Source: Fidelibacterota bacterium (GTDB lineage Bacteria; Pseudomonadota; Alphaproteobacteria; Rhodospirillales; Rhodospirillaceae). From it: a stretch of DNA of 64,000 nucleotides. Each line of letters starts with the position of its first letter. The first letter of the stretch is position 1. Below, piece after piece: positions 53,281 to 62,036 of the stretch. The notes under the pieces were generated by a model, which had not been told where the DNA came from, did no database searches, and saw only the letters and a program-made list of their open reading frames with translations. Where the stretch lies: the NCBI GenBank assembly GCA_947476065.1, contig CANJPG010000003.1:21476-85475 (forward strand), given 5' to 3'. Position numbers and translations under genes: made by a program.

Positions 53281-53556
53281 ATGACTGCTGCCCTGGATGT
53301 CCGCCGCAAGCGTCTGCTGTTCCGCGCGACCCATCGGGGCACGAAGGAGGCCGACGCCATTGTCGGCGGCTTCTTCCGCGAAGTAATCGCCAGCCTGCCC
53401 GAGGACAAACTGGACGAAGCCGAGGCCCTGATCGAGGAATCCGACCTCGACATGATGGACTGGATTATGGGCCGTCTGGAGATCCCCGCCCAGTGGCGCA
53501 ACTCGCTGTTTGACGGCGTGTTGGAATACTACCGGCGGCTGACGAAGCACATCTAG
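53281..53556 (+). CDS. sdhE: FAD assembly factor SdhE (succinate dehydrogenase assembly)
   Basis: 91 residues from ATG 53281. Five-helix SdhE family with the essential RGxxE motif (HRGTKEAD), DLDMMDWIMG and a conserved Trp-Arg near the end. It promotes covalent flavin attachment to SdhA. Followed directly by mfd: the TAG stop of sdhE touches the ATG of mfd. The recG-sdhE-mfd arrangement is standard in alphaproteobacteria. Confidence 0.95.
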   Translation: MTAALDVRRKRLLFRATHRGTKEADAIVGGFFREVIASLPEDKLDEAEALIEESDLDMMDWIMGRLEIPAQWRNSLFDGVLEYYRRLTKHI

Positions 53557-56500
53557 ATGGAAGCCTTTCTCGCAAAAATCAAAGCGCGCGTTCTGCACGG
53601 CGTCCCCGAGGGCTACGACGCCCTGGTGCTGGCCGAACGCACGCGCGCGGCGTTTCGGGATTCGGCCTTGCATGTGGCCCGCGACGAGCTGCGCATGACG
53701 GCCCTGGCCGAGGCGGTGGCGTTCTTCGCGCCCGAGATCGAGATCATCACGATTCCGGCCTGGGATTGCCTGCCCTATGACCGCGTCTCTCCCAACGCGG
53801 ACGTCATGGCCCGGCGTATCGATGCGCTGACGCGCCTCACCGAAGCGCCCGCCCAAGGTGCCTTCCGGCTGGTGATCACCACCGTCAGCGCCATCCTGCA
53901 GCGGGTGCCCAAGGTTGAGGGCCTGCGCAACGCTTCCCTGCATCTCAAAATCAAGACTAGCCTCGACCGCAAAGCCTTCGACGCCTTCCTGGCCGCCAAC
54001 GGCTACACCCGCGCCGAACAGGTGATGGAAGCCGGCGAATTTGCGTTAAGGGGAGGGCTCATCGACCTGTTCCCGCCCGGCGCGCCCGAGCCCGTGCGCA
54101 TCGACCTGTTCGGCGACGACATCGAGTCCATCCGCACCTTCGATCCGGTCAGCCAGCGCACGACCGGCACCCGCGACAGCATCGAACTCAAGCCCATGAG
54201 CGAGACGATTCTGGCGCCCGCGAGCATCGCGCGGTTCCGCACCAAATACCGCGAGCTGTTCGGCGCCGTGTCGCCTAGCGATACGCTGTATGAGTCGATC
54301 TCCCATGGCCGCAAGTTCATCGGCCAGGAACACTGGCTGCCGCTGTTCCACGATGCCTTGGGTACGATCCTCGATTACCTGCCCACGGCCAGCATCAGCC
54401 TCGACCACGACGTCGAGGAATCCGTCGCCGCGCGCTGGGAGACGATCCGGGATTACTACGAGGCGCGGCGCATGGTCGATGCGGCCAGCGGCGGCAAAAT
54501 TTCGTTGGAAGACAGCGGCATCGTCTACCACCCGGTGCCGCCGGCCTTGATGTATATCGACGAGGACGAGTGGGCCAAGCTGATGACCCCCCGAGCCGTC
54601 ACTGCCTTCCGCAGCTATGAAGCGCCGGACGTGGGCAGCTTTGAGGATGCTGGTGGCAGACCTGGGCGCACCTTCGCCGACGTGCGCGCCCGTCCCAACG
54701 AGAACGTCTTTGAAGCCTTCATCGCCCACATCAAGGCCGAGCAGGCCGCAGGCCGCCGCGTGGTGCTGGCCGGCACCAGCGCGGGCTCCAAGGCCCGCCT
54801 GTCCGGCGCGTTGCGTGATCACGGTTTCACGGCCGTCGCCGACGTCACCACATGGGCGGAAGTTATCAAGGCTGACAGCAGCTTATTGGCTGCGATTCCC
54901 CTGCCGCTTGAACGTGGCTTCATCACGTCAAAACTCGCGGTTGTCTCGGAGCAGGACCTGCTCGGCGACCGGCTGGTGCGTGCCGCCAAGAAGCGCCGCC
55001 GGGCCGATGCCTTCATCGCCGATGCGTCGCAGATTTCCGAAGGTGACTTGATCGTCCACACCGAGCACGGCATCGGGCGCTACGAAGGCCTCGAGACACT
55101 GACCGTGGGCGGCGCCCCCCACGACTGTTTGCGCATCAGCTATTACGGCAACGACCGCCTGTTCTTGCCGGTTGAGAATATCGACGTGCTGTCGCGCTTC
55201 GGCTCGGAGCAGGCCGGTGTGCAGCTCGACAAGCTGGGCGGTGCGGCCTGGCAGGCGCGCAAAGCAAAGCTCAAGCAGCGCATCCGCGACATGGCCGACC
55301 AACTGATCCAGATCGCCGCCGCGCGCCAGGTCAAGGACGCCCCGGCCATGCCGCCGCCCGAAGGCACCTTCGAGGAGTTCTGCGCCCGCTTCCCCTATGC
55401 CGAGACCGACGACCAGTTCCGCGCCATCGCCGATACTCTGGACGACATGATCAAGGGTCGTCCCATGGACCGCCTGATCTGCGGCGACGTGGGCTTCGGT
55501 AAGACTGAGGTGGCGCTGCGGGCGGCCTTCGTCGCCGCCATGAGCGGCATGCAGGTCGCCGTGGTGGTGCCGACGACGCTCCTGGCGCGGCAGCACTTCC
55601 GCAATTTCAGCGCTCGATTTGCCGGCTTCCCTTTGCGGATCGGGCAGTTGTCGCGCCTGGTAGCCCCCAAAGACGCCCAGGCGGTCAAAGACGGCCTGAA
55701 GGACGGCACCATCGACTTGGTTGTCGGCACCCACGCGTTGCTGGCCAAGGGCATCGAATTCAAGGACCTGGGTCTCTTGATCGTCGACGAGGAGCAGCAT
55801 TTCGGCGTGGCCCACAAAGAGCGCCTGAAGCAGATCAAGTCCGAAGTTCACGTCCTGACCCTGACCGCGACGCCCATCCCGCGCACCTTGCAAATGGCGC
55901 TGACCGGCGTGCGCGAGATGAGTCTGATCGCCACGCCGCCTGTCGATAGATTGGCCGTGCGTACCTTCGTGCTGCCTTTCGACCCCGTCGTCATCCGCGA
56001 GGCCATCCTGCGCGAGCGTTTCCGGGGCGGCCAGACCTTCTACGTCTGCCCGCGCGTAGCCGATATCGACGGTGTGGCAGAGCGCCTGCAGAAGCTGGTG
56101 CCCGAGGTGAAATACGCCGTGGCCCACGGGCAGATGCGCCCGACGGTCCTGGAGGACGTCATGACCTCCTTTGCTGACGGGAAGTTCGACGTGCTGCTAT
56201 CCACCAACATTATCGAGTCCGGCATCGACATGCCCCAGGTGAACACCATCATCATCCACCGCGCCGACATGTTCGGCCTGTCGCAGCTTTACCAGCTCAG
56301 GGGGCGAGTAGGGCGCGGCAAGTCGCGGGGCTACGCCTACCTGACGCTACCCCCCGACCGCAAACCCACCGTCACCGCCGAGAAGCGCCTGGACGTGATG
56401 CAAACCCTGGACAGCCTGGGCGCCGGCTTCACCCTGGCCAGCCACGACCTCGATATTCGCGGCGCCGGAAATCTTTTAGGCGACGAGCAGTCGGGCCACA

Positions 56501-57057
56501 TCAAGGAAGTCGGCGTCGAGTTGTATCAGCATTTGCTGGAAGAGGCCGTTGCGGCGGCCCGGGCCGGCGAGACCGAGGACAGCAAACCGGCAGCCGACGA
56601 ATGGTCGCCCCAGATCAATACCGGTGCGCCGGTGCTCATTCCGGACACCTACGTCAAAGACCTGGGGATCAGGCTGTCGCTCTACCGCCGTCTGGGCGGC
56701 TTGCACGACGCCGGCGAGATCGAGGCCTTTGCCGCCGAACTCATCGACCGCTTCGGGCCGCTGCCGCCGGAAGTCGAGAACCTCTTGGATGTCGTGGGCA
56801 TCAAGGCCATGTGCCGTCTCGCCAACGTCGACAAGGTCGATGCCGGACCCAAGGGCGCGGTGGTGTCCTTGCGCAACAACACCTTCCCCAATCCGATCGG
56901 CCTGGTCGACTACATCGCCAAGCAAGCGGGGACCTTAAAGCTGCGTCCGGATCAGAAGCTGGTGTTCGTGCGGCCGTGGGAGACGCCGACGGCTCGCGTC
57001 AAAGGGCTGCAGGCCGTACTGCGTCAGATGGCGGCGATTGCTCAGAAGGCCAGTTAG
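53557..57057 (+). CDS. mfd: Transcription-repair coupling factor Mfd
   Basis: 1166 residues, full length. UvrB-like N-terminal region (PAWDCLPYDRVSPN), the RNA polymerase-interacting CarD-like domain (GDLIVHTEHGIGRYEGLE), translocase motif I CGDVGFGKTEVALRA, motif II LLIVDEEQHFG, motif III TLTATPIPRTLQ, motif VI QLRGRVGRGKSRG, and a C-terminal TRCF domain. It removes RNA polymerase stalled at lesions and recruits UvrA, whose gene lies at 24.8 kb. Its stop overlaps the 3' end of a convergent small gene by 4 nt. Confidence 0.98.
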   Translation: MEAFLAKIKARVLHGVPEGYDALVLAERTRAAFRDSALHVARDELRMTALAEAVAFFAPEIEIITIPAWDCLPYDRVSPNADVMARRIDALTRLTEAPAQGAFRLVITTVSAILQRVPKVEGLRNASLHLKIKTSLDRKAFDAFLAANGYTRAEQVMEAGEFALRGGLIDLFPPGAPEPVRIDLFGDDIESIRTFDPVSQRTTGTRDSIELKPMSETILAPASIARFRTKYRELFGAVSPSDTLYESISHGRKFIGQEHWLPLFHDALGTILDYLPTASISLDHDVEESVAARWETIRDYYEARRMVDAASGGKISLEDSGIVYHPVPPALMYIDEDEWAKLMTPRAVTAFRSYEAPDVGSFEDAGGRPGRTFADVRARPNENVFEAFIAHIKAEQAAGRRVVLAGTSAGSKARLSGALRDHGFTAVADVTTWAEVIKADSSLLAAIPLPLERGFITSKLAVVSEQDLLGDRLVRAAKKRRRADAFIADASQISEGDLIVHTEHGIGRYEGLETLTVGGAPHDCLRISYYGNDRLFLPVENIDVLSRFGSEQAGVQLDKLGGAAWQARKAKLKQRIRDMADQLIQIAAARQVKDAPAMPPPEGTFEEFCARFPYAETDDQFRAIADTLDDMIKGRPMDRLICGDVGFGKTEVALRAAFVAAMSGMQVAVVVPTTLLARQHFRNFSARFAGFPLRIGQLSRLVAPKDAQAVKDGLKDGTIDLVVGTHALLAKGIEFKDLGLLIVDEEQHFGVAHKERLKQIKSEVHVLTLTATPIPRTLQMALTGVREMSLIATPPVDRLAVRTFVLPFDPVVIREAILRERFRGGQTFYVCPRVADIDGVAERLQKLVPEVKYAVAHGQMRPTVLEDVMTSFADGKFDVLLSTNIIESGIDMPQVNTIIIHRADMFGLSQLYQLRGRVGRGKSRGYAYLTLPPDRKPTVTAEKRLDVMQTLDSLGAGFTLASHDLDIRGAGNLLGDEQSGHIKEVGVELYQHLLEEAVAAARAGETEDSKPAADEWSPQINTGAPVLIPDTYVKDLGIRLSLYRRLGGLHDAGEIEAFAAELIDRFGPLPPEVENLLDVVGIKAMCRLANVDKVDAGPKGAVVSLRNNTFPNPIGLVDYIAKQAGTLKLRPDQKLVFVRPWETPTARVKGLQAVLRQMAAIAQKAS

Positions 57058-57338
57058 GCGCTAGCGAATTTGCCCGAGATGGCAGGGTTGCGCGGCGCAG
57101 ATGACGCTGCCGCCGCGTGTTCCTTCTCTAGGAAACGCATGGCGATGCGCACGCGGTCACGATCTTCCGGCGTACTGAAGCCGACGTTGTAGAGCCGCAC
57201 TTGCGGCACGAGCGTGGGGTCGTGGCCGACGAGCTCAATGAGGAACGGCTCGCGGCAAGCTTTCGTGATCAGCGCTTCGAATCTGGTGTGACTGAAGGTG
57301 ATCTTGAAGATGTGATCACAAACGAATTCTTCGGGCAT
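57054..57338 (-). CDS. Small protein of unknown family, paralogue A
   Basis: 94 residues from ATG 57338, with GAGGAG 8 nt upstream. Starts with DHIFKITFSHTRFEALITKACREPF, then VRLYNVGFSTPEDRDRVRIAM, and a disordered Ala/Ser tail. It aligns without gaps over about 65 residues to the product at 57537-57794: His near residue 9, a helix ending in (A/S)C, and a shared FxxPxDRxR motif. No known family recognised. The two genes are on the same strand, separated by a stable RNA hairpin. Confidence 0.7.
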   Translation of the reverse strand: MPEEFVCDHIFKITFSHTRFEALITKACREPFLIELVGHDPTLVPQVRLYNVGFSTPEDRDRVRIAMRFLEKEHAAAASSAPRNPAISGKFASA

Positions 57339-57481
57339 CGCGGGCTCCTCTGGTATCGGCGGTCGTCTTCTCAATCGGAGAAGAATGCCCTCTCAGAGTA
57401 ACCAAATCGTTAATTTGCGCCTTTGGCCCGGCCCAAGGCCCACCGAAATTATGTTTTAAATTCCGCGTGTTGTGGAATCAG

Positions 57482-57519
57482 CCTAACGCGCCGGCTGCAA
57501 CGACAGCCGACGCGCTAGG
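57482..57519 (-). ncRNA. Stable hairpin between two small paralogous genes, structured on the minus strand
   Basis: Read on the minus strand, 16 bases pair with 16 around a 6-nt loop (UCGUUG): four pairs, a G-U, four pairs, a G-U, six pairs. On the plus strand the two wobbles become A-C mismatches, so the structure belongs to the minus-strand transcript, the one that covers the two small genes. No U run follows, so it is not a standard terminator. It could be a processing, stability or 3'-end element. Not a separate RNA gene as far as I can tell. Confidence 0.55.
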
Positions 57520-57536
57520 TTAAGGGCTTTGAACTC

Positions 57537-57794
57537 TCAACTTGCCGGTATGTGGGGCTTCGGAGTCCCCAACGGTGAGGTGTCGCGTGCCTTCTGGAAG
57601 TGCTCCCGGAACCGCTCGCGGTCTGCCGGGTCCTCGAAGGAGATCCGGATCACTTTGCGCGGCTGGCCGCCTTTGCTGTCTTCGATACCGTCCAGCGTCA
57701 TGGAATAGAGCTTGCTACAGGACCGCGAGAGCATGCTCTCGACGCTGTCATAGGGCAGCGAAGTCTTGAGCCTCAGATCGTGGATTGTGTCCAT
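57537..57794 (-). CDS. Small protein of unknown family, paralogue B
   Basis: 85 residues from ATG 57794. Opens HDLRLKTSLPYDSVESMLSR, continues to KVIRISFEDPADRERFREHF and a Pro-rich tail. Shares the FxxPxDRxR motif and overall length with paralogue A (57054-57338). The fold looks like a short alpha/beta unit; no Cys pair, signal peptide or membrane helix. No function can be assigned. No obvious ribosome site for the ATG, but no better start. Confidence 0.68.
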   Translation of the reverse strand: MDTIHDLRLKTSLPYDSVESMLSRSCSKLYSMTLDGIEDSKGGQPRKVIRISFEDPADRERFREHFQKARDTSPLGTPKPHIPAS

Positions 57795-57948
57795 TTACCG
57801 TCCCCATTTTCCCCAACCTCGCGACTATTTCCGGTGCGCCGGATATTTAGTTTGTGGTCGCAACTAAGAATACGAAGCCAAAGGGGTCTCGGCAAGTCTT
57901 TCAGCACCTTTTACACACAGATGAAGGTATTGAAATCGCGGAGATTTC

Positions 57949-58608
57949 TCAGCCAGAACTCTGCAAAATGGGCCGTTCGGCCTCTTGCGCCACGGCCATG
58001 TCGAGCATCCGAACCAGAATTTCGGGCTCTTGGGCGCCTGCGATGGCCCGGCCTTCATTGAAGATGTAGCAGGGCACGCCGGTGATCCCCAGGCGATGCA
58101 TTCGCGCGTTCTCGGTGTAGACGGCGTTCAGGTCACTGTCGCCCGAGAGATGCGCCGTGGCCATTGGGCGCTCGATGCCCAACTCCTCGGCCAGGCGGAT
58201 CAGCACCTCGATATTGCCAAGGTCGAGACCCCGCTCGAAGAAAGCAGTGAAGAGCAACTCGACCGCCTCGTGCTGGCGGCCCAACGTGTGGGCGAGGCGC
58301 ACCAGGCGGTGAGAGTTGGCGGAATTAGGCGTGCGCTTGATTTTATCCAGCGCGAAATTGATGCCTTCGCCTTTACCTGTAAAAGCCAGCGCCTCGGCGA
58401 TGCGGTCGTACTGGTGGCTGCCGCCGAACTTGCGCTCAAGGTATTCGCGCCGGTCGACGCCCTGGGGCGGCAGGTCGGGGTTCAGCAGGAACGAGCGGTA
58501 GCGCACCTCGGGCTTGAGGTTCGGGCGCAGTTTCAGCGCGCGGTCGAAGCGGCGCTTGCCGACAAAGCACCAGGGACATACCGTATCGAAGACAATATCA
58601 ATCCGCAT
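57949..58608 (-). CDS. DsbA-family oxidoreductase (FrnE-like)
   Basis: 219 residues from ATG 58608. Thioredoxin fold with active site DTVCPWCFVGKRRF (CPWC), a large helical insertion (about 70-155), and cis-Pro loop GITGVPCYIF. This is the cytoplasmic FrnE/2-hydroxychromene-2-carboxylate isomerase-like subgroup, without a signal peptide. Likely a thiol-disulfide enzyme, perhaps linked to oxidative stress. Divergent from chrA across 55 bp. The 154-bp stretch 57795-57948 holds no gene. Confidence 0.92.
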   Translation of the reverse strand: MRIDIVFDTVCPWCFVGKRRFDRALKLRPNLKPEVRYRSFLLNPDLPPQGVDRREYLERKFGGSHQYDRIAEALAFTGKGEGINFALDKIKRTPNSANSHRLVRLAHTLGRQHEAVELLFTAFFERGLDLGNIEVLIRLAEELGIERPMATAHLSGDSDLNAVYTENARMHRLGITGVPCYIFNEGRAIAGAQEPEILVRMLDMAVAQEAERPILQSSG

Positions 58609-58663
58609 GGCCCCATCATAAACCACGCGGCGCCGGGCAAAAGCCAAAACTCATCACAAGCTC

Positions 58664-59902
58664 ATGACCGACACACCAAGCTATCGCGACGCGCTGCGGT
58701 TCTGGATCACCCTGGGATTCATCAGTTTTGGCGGCCCCGCCGGCCAGATCGCGGTGATGCAGCATGAACTGGTCGACCGCCGCAAATGGATCGGGCAGGA
58801 GGCATTTCTTCAGGCGCTCAATTTTTGCATGCTGCTGCCGGGCCCGGAAGCGCAACAGCTGGCCACCTATGTCGGCTGGAAACTGCATGGGCTGAAGGGT
58901 GCGCTGACCGCCGGAATCCTGTTCGTTCTGCCGGGCGCGGTGCTGCTGTATGCCCTGGCCTGGGTCGCGGCGGCCCACGGGGATACCGCCATCGTGGGTG
59001 CGGTCCTCAACGGCCTGAAGCCGGTGGTGGTGGCCCTGGTGCTGCATGCGGTCTGGCGCATTGGCCGGCGTACTCTGAAAACCTGGATCGCGCTTGGCCT
59101 GGCCTTGATGGCCTTCGTCGCGCTGGAGATGATGCATCTGCCGTTTCCCGTCATCGTCCTCGGCGCGGGGCTGGTCGGCTGGATCACCGCTAAGCCCGGC
59201 ACCGCGCTGGCAGAGGCCTTCGACACCCGCGGCATGGCGCGGCGGCTGGGGAAACTGGCTGTGACTTACCTGGCCCTCCTCGCCATTCCGGTAGCAATTG
59301 TCGTGGCCTTCGCCGGCCAGCAGCCCTTCCTCACCCTGGCGCGTTTCTTCACCCAGTCGGCCTTCGTCACTTTCGGCGGCGCCTATGCCGTGTTGCCCTA
59401 CGTCGCCGACGCGGCGGTGAATCATTTTCAGTGGCTAAGCTCGGCCGACATGATCAACGGCTTGGCCTTGGCTGAAACCACGCCGGGGCCTTTGATCTTG
59501 GTGCTCGAATACGTGGGCTTTTTCGCCGGCTGGAATTCCGGCGGCGCGCTGAGTCCGTTGGCGGCGGCGACATTGGGTGCACTGGTGACGCTCTACGCGA
59601 CGTTCCTGCCGTCGATTTTTCTGATCCTGGCGGGCGCGCCTTATATCGAGGGCATCGCCAAAATCAAAACGGCCGCCGGTGCGCTCTCGGCCATCACCGC
59701 CGCGGTGGTTGGTGTGATCGCCACCTTGGCCGTGTTCGTCGCCCGTCAGGTGGTGTTCAAAACCGAGGGCGGCATCGACGTGCCCGGCCTCTTAGCCATT
59801 CTTTTGGCCTTTGTGGTTCTGGTGCGCTTCAAGGCCGGCCTGCACTGGGTGGTGTTGGCAGGAGCGGCCTTCGGCCTCGCGCGGGCCTACGCTGGTTTTT
59901 AG
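58664..59902 (+). CDS. chrA: Chromate transporter ChrA (long, two-domain form)
   Basis: 412 residues, 10-12 membrane helices. Each half carries a CHR motif: GFISFGGPAGQIA at the start and FVTFGGAYAVLPYV near residue 235, and the NFCMLLPGPEAQQLATY and LALAETTPGPLILVLEYVGF segments. Full-length ChrA exports chromate by the proton gradient. No chrB regulator is adjacent, so expression control and true substrate are open. Convergent with the receiver-like gene, 9 bp apart. Confidence 0.94.
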   Translation: MTDTPSYRDALRFWITLGFISFGGPAGQIAVMQHELVDRRKWIGQEAFLQALNFCMLLPGPEAQQLATYVGWKLHGLKGALTAGILFVLPGAVLLYALAWVAAAHGDTAIVGAVLNGLKPVVVALVLHAVWRIGRRTLKTWIALGLALMAFVALEMMHLPFPVIVLGAGLVGWITAKPGTALAEAFDTRGMARRLGKLAVTYLALLAIPVAIVVAFAGQQPFLTLARFFTQSAFVTFGGAYAVLPYVADAAVNHFQWLSSADMINGLALAETTPGPLILVLEYVGFFAGWNSGGALSPLAAATLGALVTLYATFLPSIFLILAGAPYIEGIAKIKTAAGALSAITAAVVGVIATLAVFVARQVVFKTEGGIDVPGLLAILLAFVVLVRFKAGLHWVVLAGAAFGLARAYAGF

Positions 59903-59911
59903 GGCCGGATT

Positions 59912-60751
59912 CTAATGCTGAGTCTCGTCGCGGTCGCCGATCCAGACATGGTAGCTGTCGGCGTGACCCTCGGCGACGTTGCGTAGACGATCGATCAGCG
60001 TGGGTTTCAACACCGCGCCGGCGCTGAGCAGGAGGTGGCCGTCTTTGTCGCGCAGATCGCGCGCCAGGACCTGTCCGGGTCGGACCTCGGACAAGATGCA
60101 CATGTGCACGTTCTTTAGTTGTTCGCTGCGTCGGGGCGTCGGTTTGTTGGCGGTCACGGGTGTATTGGCAGGGCGCGACGGTGCGGTCCCCGGCCCCACA
60201 CCCACTCCCGCATTGGTGATCGCCGCCGCGGGCTGAGCGGTGAAGGCTTTGCTTGGATCGGGTTGCGAGGTATCGACGCCGGGCAAGGCAAGGTACTGCG
60301 CCGGCTGCTGCAGCATCCATGTACGCTGGAGACCATGTGCCACGGTCTTCACGAGTTTTTCAAATGACAGCGGCGCAACGGCGAAGCCGTTCACGTCCAT
60401 CGCCATGGCGGCTTTCACGATGGCCGCATCGGCCCGGGCAGTGAGAATGATGACGGCGGTGCGTGGTGAGGTCTTAGGCAGCGCGCGAGCACGGATCTTG
60501 CGCAACAGTTCAAGGCCACCGACGGGCGCCATGTCCCATTCGGTGATGACGCAGGAGATCTCCTGGCCGTAGCGGGTGAGGGACTCAATCGCCTTTTCGA
60601 CGCTGTTGGCGTGTTTAACGCTTTTGGCACCGGCACCCAAAAGGGCGGTCTGGACCATATCGCGGTACATGGCTTTACTGTCTACGACCAGGAATGTGGT
60701 CTTCGACCAATCCAGGTCGTTTTGAACGTGGACGCCGGCGCTCATATTCAT
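59912..60751 (-). CDS. Receiver-like protein with Glu for Asp and Ala for Lys
   Basis: 279 residues from ATG 60751 (AAGG 6 nt upstream). Residues 17-135 are a receiver fold (FLVVDSKAMYRDMV; CVITEWDMAPVGGLELLRKIR), but the phosphoacceptor is Glu71 (ITEWD), and the conserved Lys is Ala126 (FAVAPLS). A Pro/Ala linker follows (about 150-220). Residues about 225-275 resemble the small domain that precedes HD-GYP in some regulators (VRPGQVLARDLRDKDGHLLLSAGAVL), but no HD-GYP follows. Phosphorylation is not expected; Glu may mimic an active state. Role unknown. Confidence 0.82.
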   Translation of the reverse strand: MNMSAGVHVQNDLDWSKTTFLVVDSKAMYRDMVQTALLGAGAKSVKHANSVEKAIESLTRYGQEISCVITEWDMAPVGGLELLRKIRARALPKTSPRTAVIILTARADAAIVKAAMAMDVNGFAVAPLSFEKLVKTVAHGLQRTWMLQQPAQYLALPGVDTSQPDPSKAFTAQPAAAITNAGVGVGPGTAPSRPANTPVTANKPTPRRSEQLKNVHMCILSEVRPGQVLARDLRDKDGHLLLSAGAVLKPTLIDRLRNVAEGHADSYHVWIGDRDETQH

Positions 60752-60811
60752 TGTGTGCCTTCCCGCACCTGGCAATGAACCGCTCCAACTACAACGCGCA
60801 TGTGTACTAAT

Positions 60812-60841
60812 AGTTGCGCAAGTGGGTGAAAAAGTTGCGAA
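60812..60841. promoter_or_regulatory. Direct repeat AGTTGCG(C/A)A between the receiver-like gene and ada
   Basis: Two copies, AGTTGCGCA and AGTTGCGAA, start 21 bp apart (two helical turns), in the intergenic region 60752-60977. They lie 61 bp before the divergent receiver-like start and about 140 bp before ada. Possible operator; Ada control is a guess. Confidence 0.3.
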
Positions 60842-60977
60842 CGTCTCTTATAAGCCATTGGAATAAAACAATACGTGTTTCCGATTTCCGAAATTCAAAA
60901 GCAAACATCGGGAGGTATAACGCTGCAGAAGGCGCTACCTCTCACACCCTGGATTGTTTCTTTTGCAGGACTACGGG

Positions 60978-62036
60978 ATGAACATCGCCATGAGCGCCAA
61001 ACCCCTTATGGAAGACCCACGCTGGATTTCCTTGGTCGCGCGCGACCCCAAGGGGAGATTTTTTTACGGGGTGGCGACAACGGGGGTGTACTGCCGGCCA
61101 ACGTGTGGCGCGCGCCGCCCGCGCCCGGAAAACGTGACCTACTATGACGGCCCGGCGGCGGCGGAGCGGGCGGGCTTTCGTCCCTGCAAGCGCTGCAAGC
61201 CCGATCAAGCCCCGGACGAGGCGCGGCGCGCGGCCCTGGTGACCAAGGCTTGCCGCATCATCGAACAGGCCGAGGACGCGCCGAGCCTAGCCGTATTGGC
61301 GGTGCATGTCGGCATGAGCCCCCATCACTTCCACCGGCTATTCAAACAGGTCACCGGGCTGACGCCCAAGGACTACGCCGTTGCATTACGCGAAGGCAAA
61401 GTGCGCGCCGGACTCACGGCGGGCGACAGCGTCACGGATGCGATCTACGGCGCCGGCTACAACGCCAGCAGCCGCTTCTACGAGAAATCCAGCGCCGTGC
61501 TTGGCATGGCGCCACGCCGCTATAAGGCGGGCGGAGCGGAGGCGACCATTAGCTATGCTTTTGGAAAATCCAGCCTCGGCAAAGTACTCGTTGCCCGCAG
61601 CGACAAGGGCATCTGCGCCATCCTCTTCGGCGACGCGGAGAAGGATATGGTGGCCGAACTGCAAGGGCGTTTCCGCAAGGCCATGCTGGCCGAAGCCGGC
61701 ATGGACTTTGCGCGAACGGTCAAGGACGTGGTCGCCCTTGTCGACGCGCCGCGCCAAGGCCACCAGCTGCCGCTTGATGTGCGCGGCACCGCCTTTCAAA
61801 AACGCGTCTGGAAAGCCCTGTGCCGGATTCCCGCCGGCGAGACCGCGACCTATGCCGAGATCGCCAACCGCATCGGCGCTCCGAAGGCCGTGCGTGCGGT
61901 GGGCTCGGCTTGCGGCGCGAATCATCTCGGCGTCGCGATCCCGTGCCACCGCGCGGTCCGCAGCGACGGCAGCCTCGCGGGATATTACTGGGGCCTGGAG
62001 CGTAAACGGGCGTTGTTGAAGAAGGAGTCCGGCTAG
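60978..62036 (+). CDS. ada: Ada: methylated-DNA repair methyltransferase and AraC-type activator
   Basis: 352 residues from ATG 60978 (AGGA 7 nt upstream). Zinc/phosphotriester domain with four Cys (GVYCRPTCGARRP and PCKRCKP), AraC-type helix-turn-helix (SLAVLAVHVGMSPHHFHRLFKQVTG), and C-terminal alkyltransferase domain with active-site PCHRAV. All three parts of E. coli Ada are present, so it can repair methyl phosphotriesters and O6-methylguanine and switch on alkylation genes. The second repair gene is not in this window. Ends in 4-nt overlap with the convergent GT2 gene. Confidence 0.97.
   Translation: MNIAMSAKPLMEDPRWISLVARDPKGRFFYGVATTGVYCRPTCGARRPRPENVTYYDGPAAAERAGFRPCKRCKPDQAPDEARRAALVTKACRIIEQAEDAPSLAVLAVHVGMSPHHFHRLFKQVTGLTPKDYAVALREGKVRAGLTAGDSVTDAIYGAGYNASSRFYEKSSAVLGMAPRRYKAGGAEATISYAFGKSSLGKVLVARSDKGICAILFGDAEKDMVAELQGRFRKAMLAEAGMDFARTVKDVVALVDAPRQGHQLPLDVRGTAFQKRVWKALCRIPAGETATYAEIANRIGAPKAVRAVGSACGANHLGVAIPCHRAVRSDGSLAGYYWGLERKRALLKKESG

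Noticed and set aside
54928..56127. 399-codon frame antisense to mfd
   Set aside because: Shadow of mfd, low-complexity His/Gly/Leu composition, no motif.
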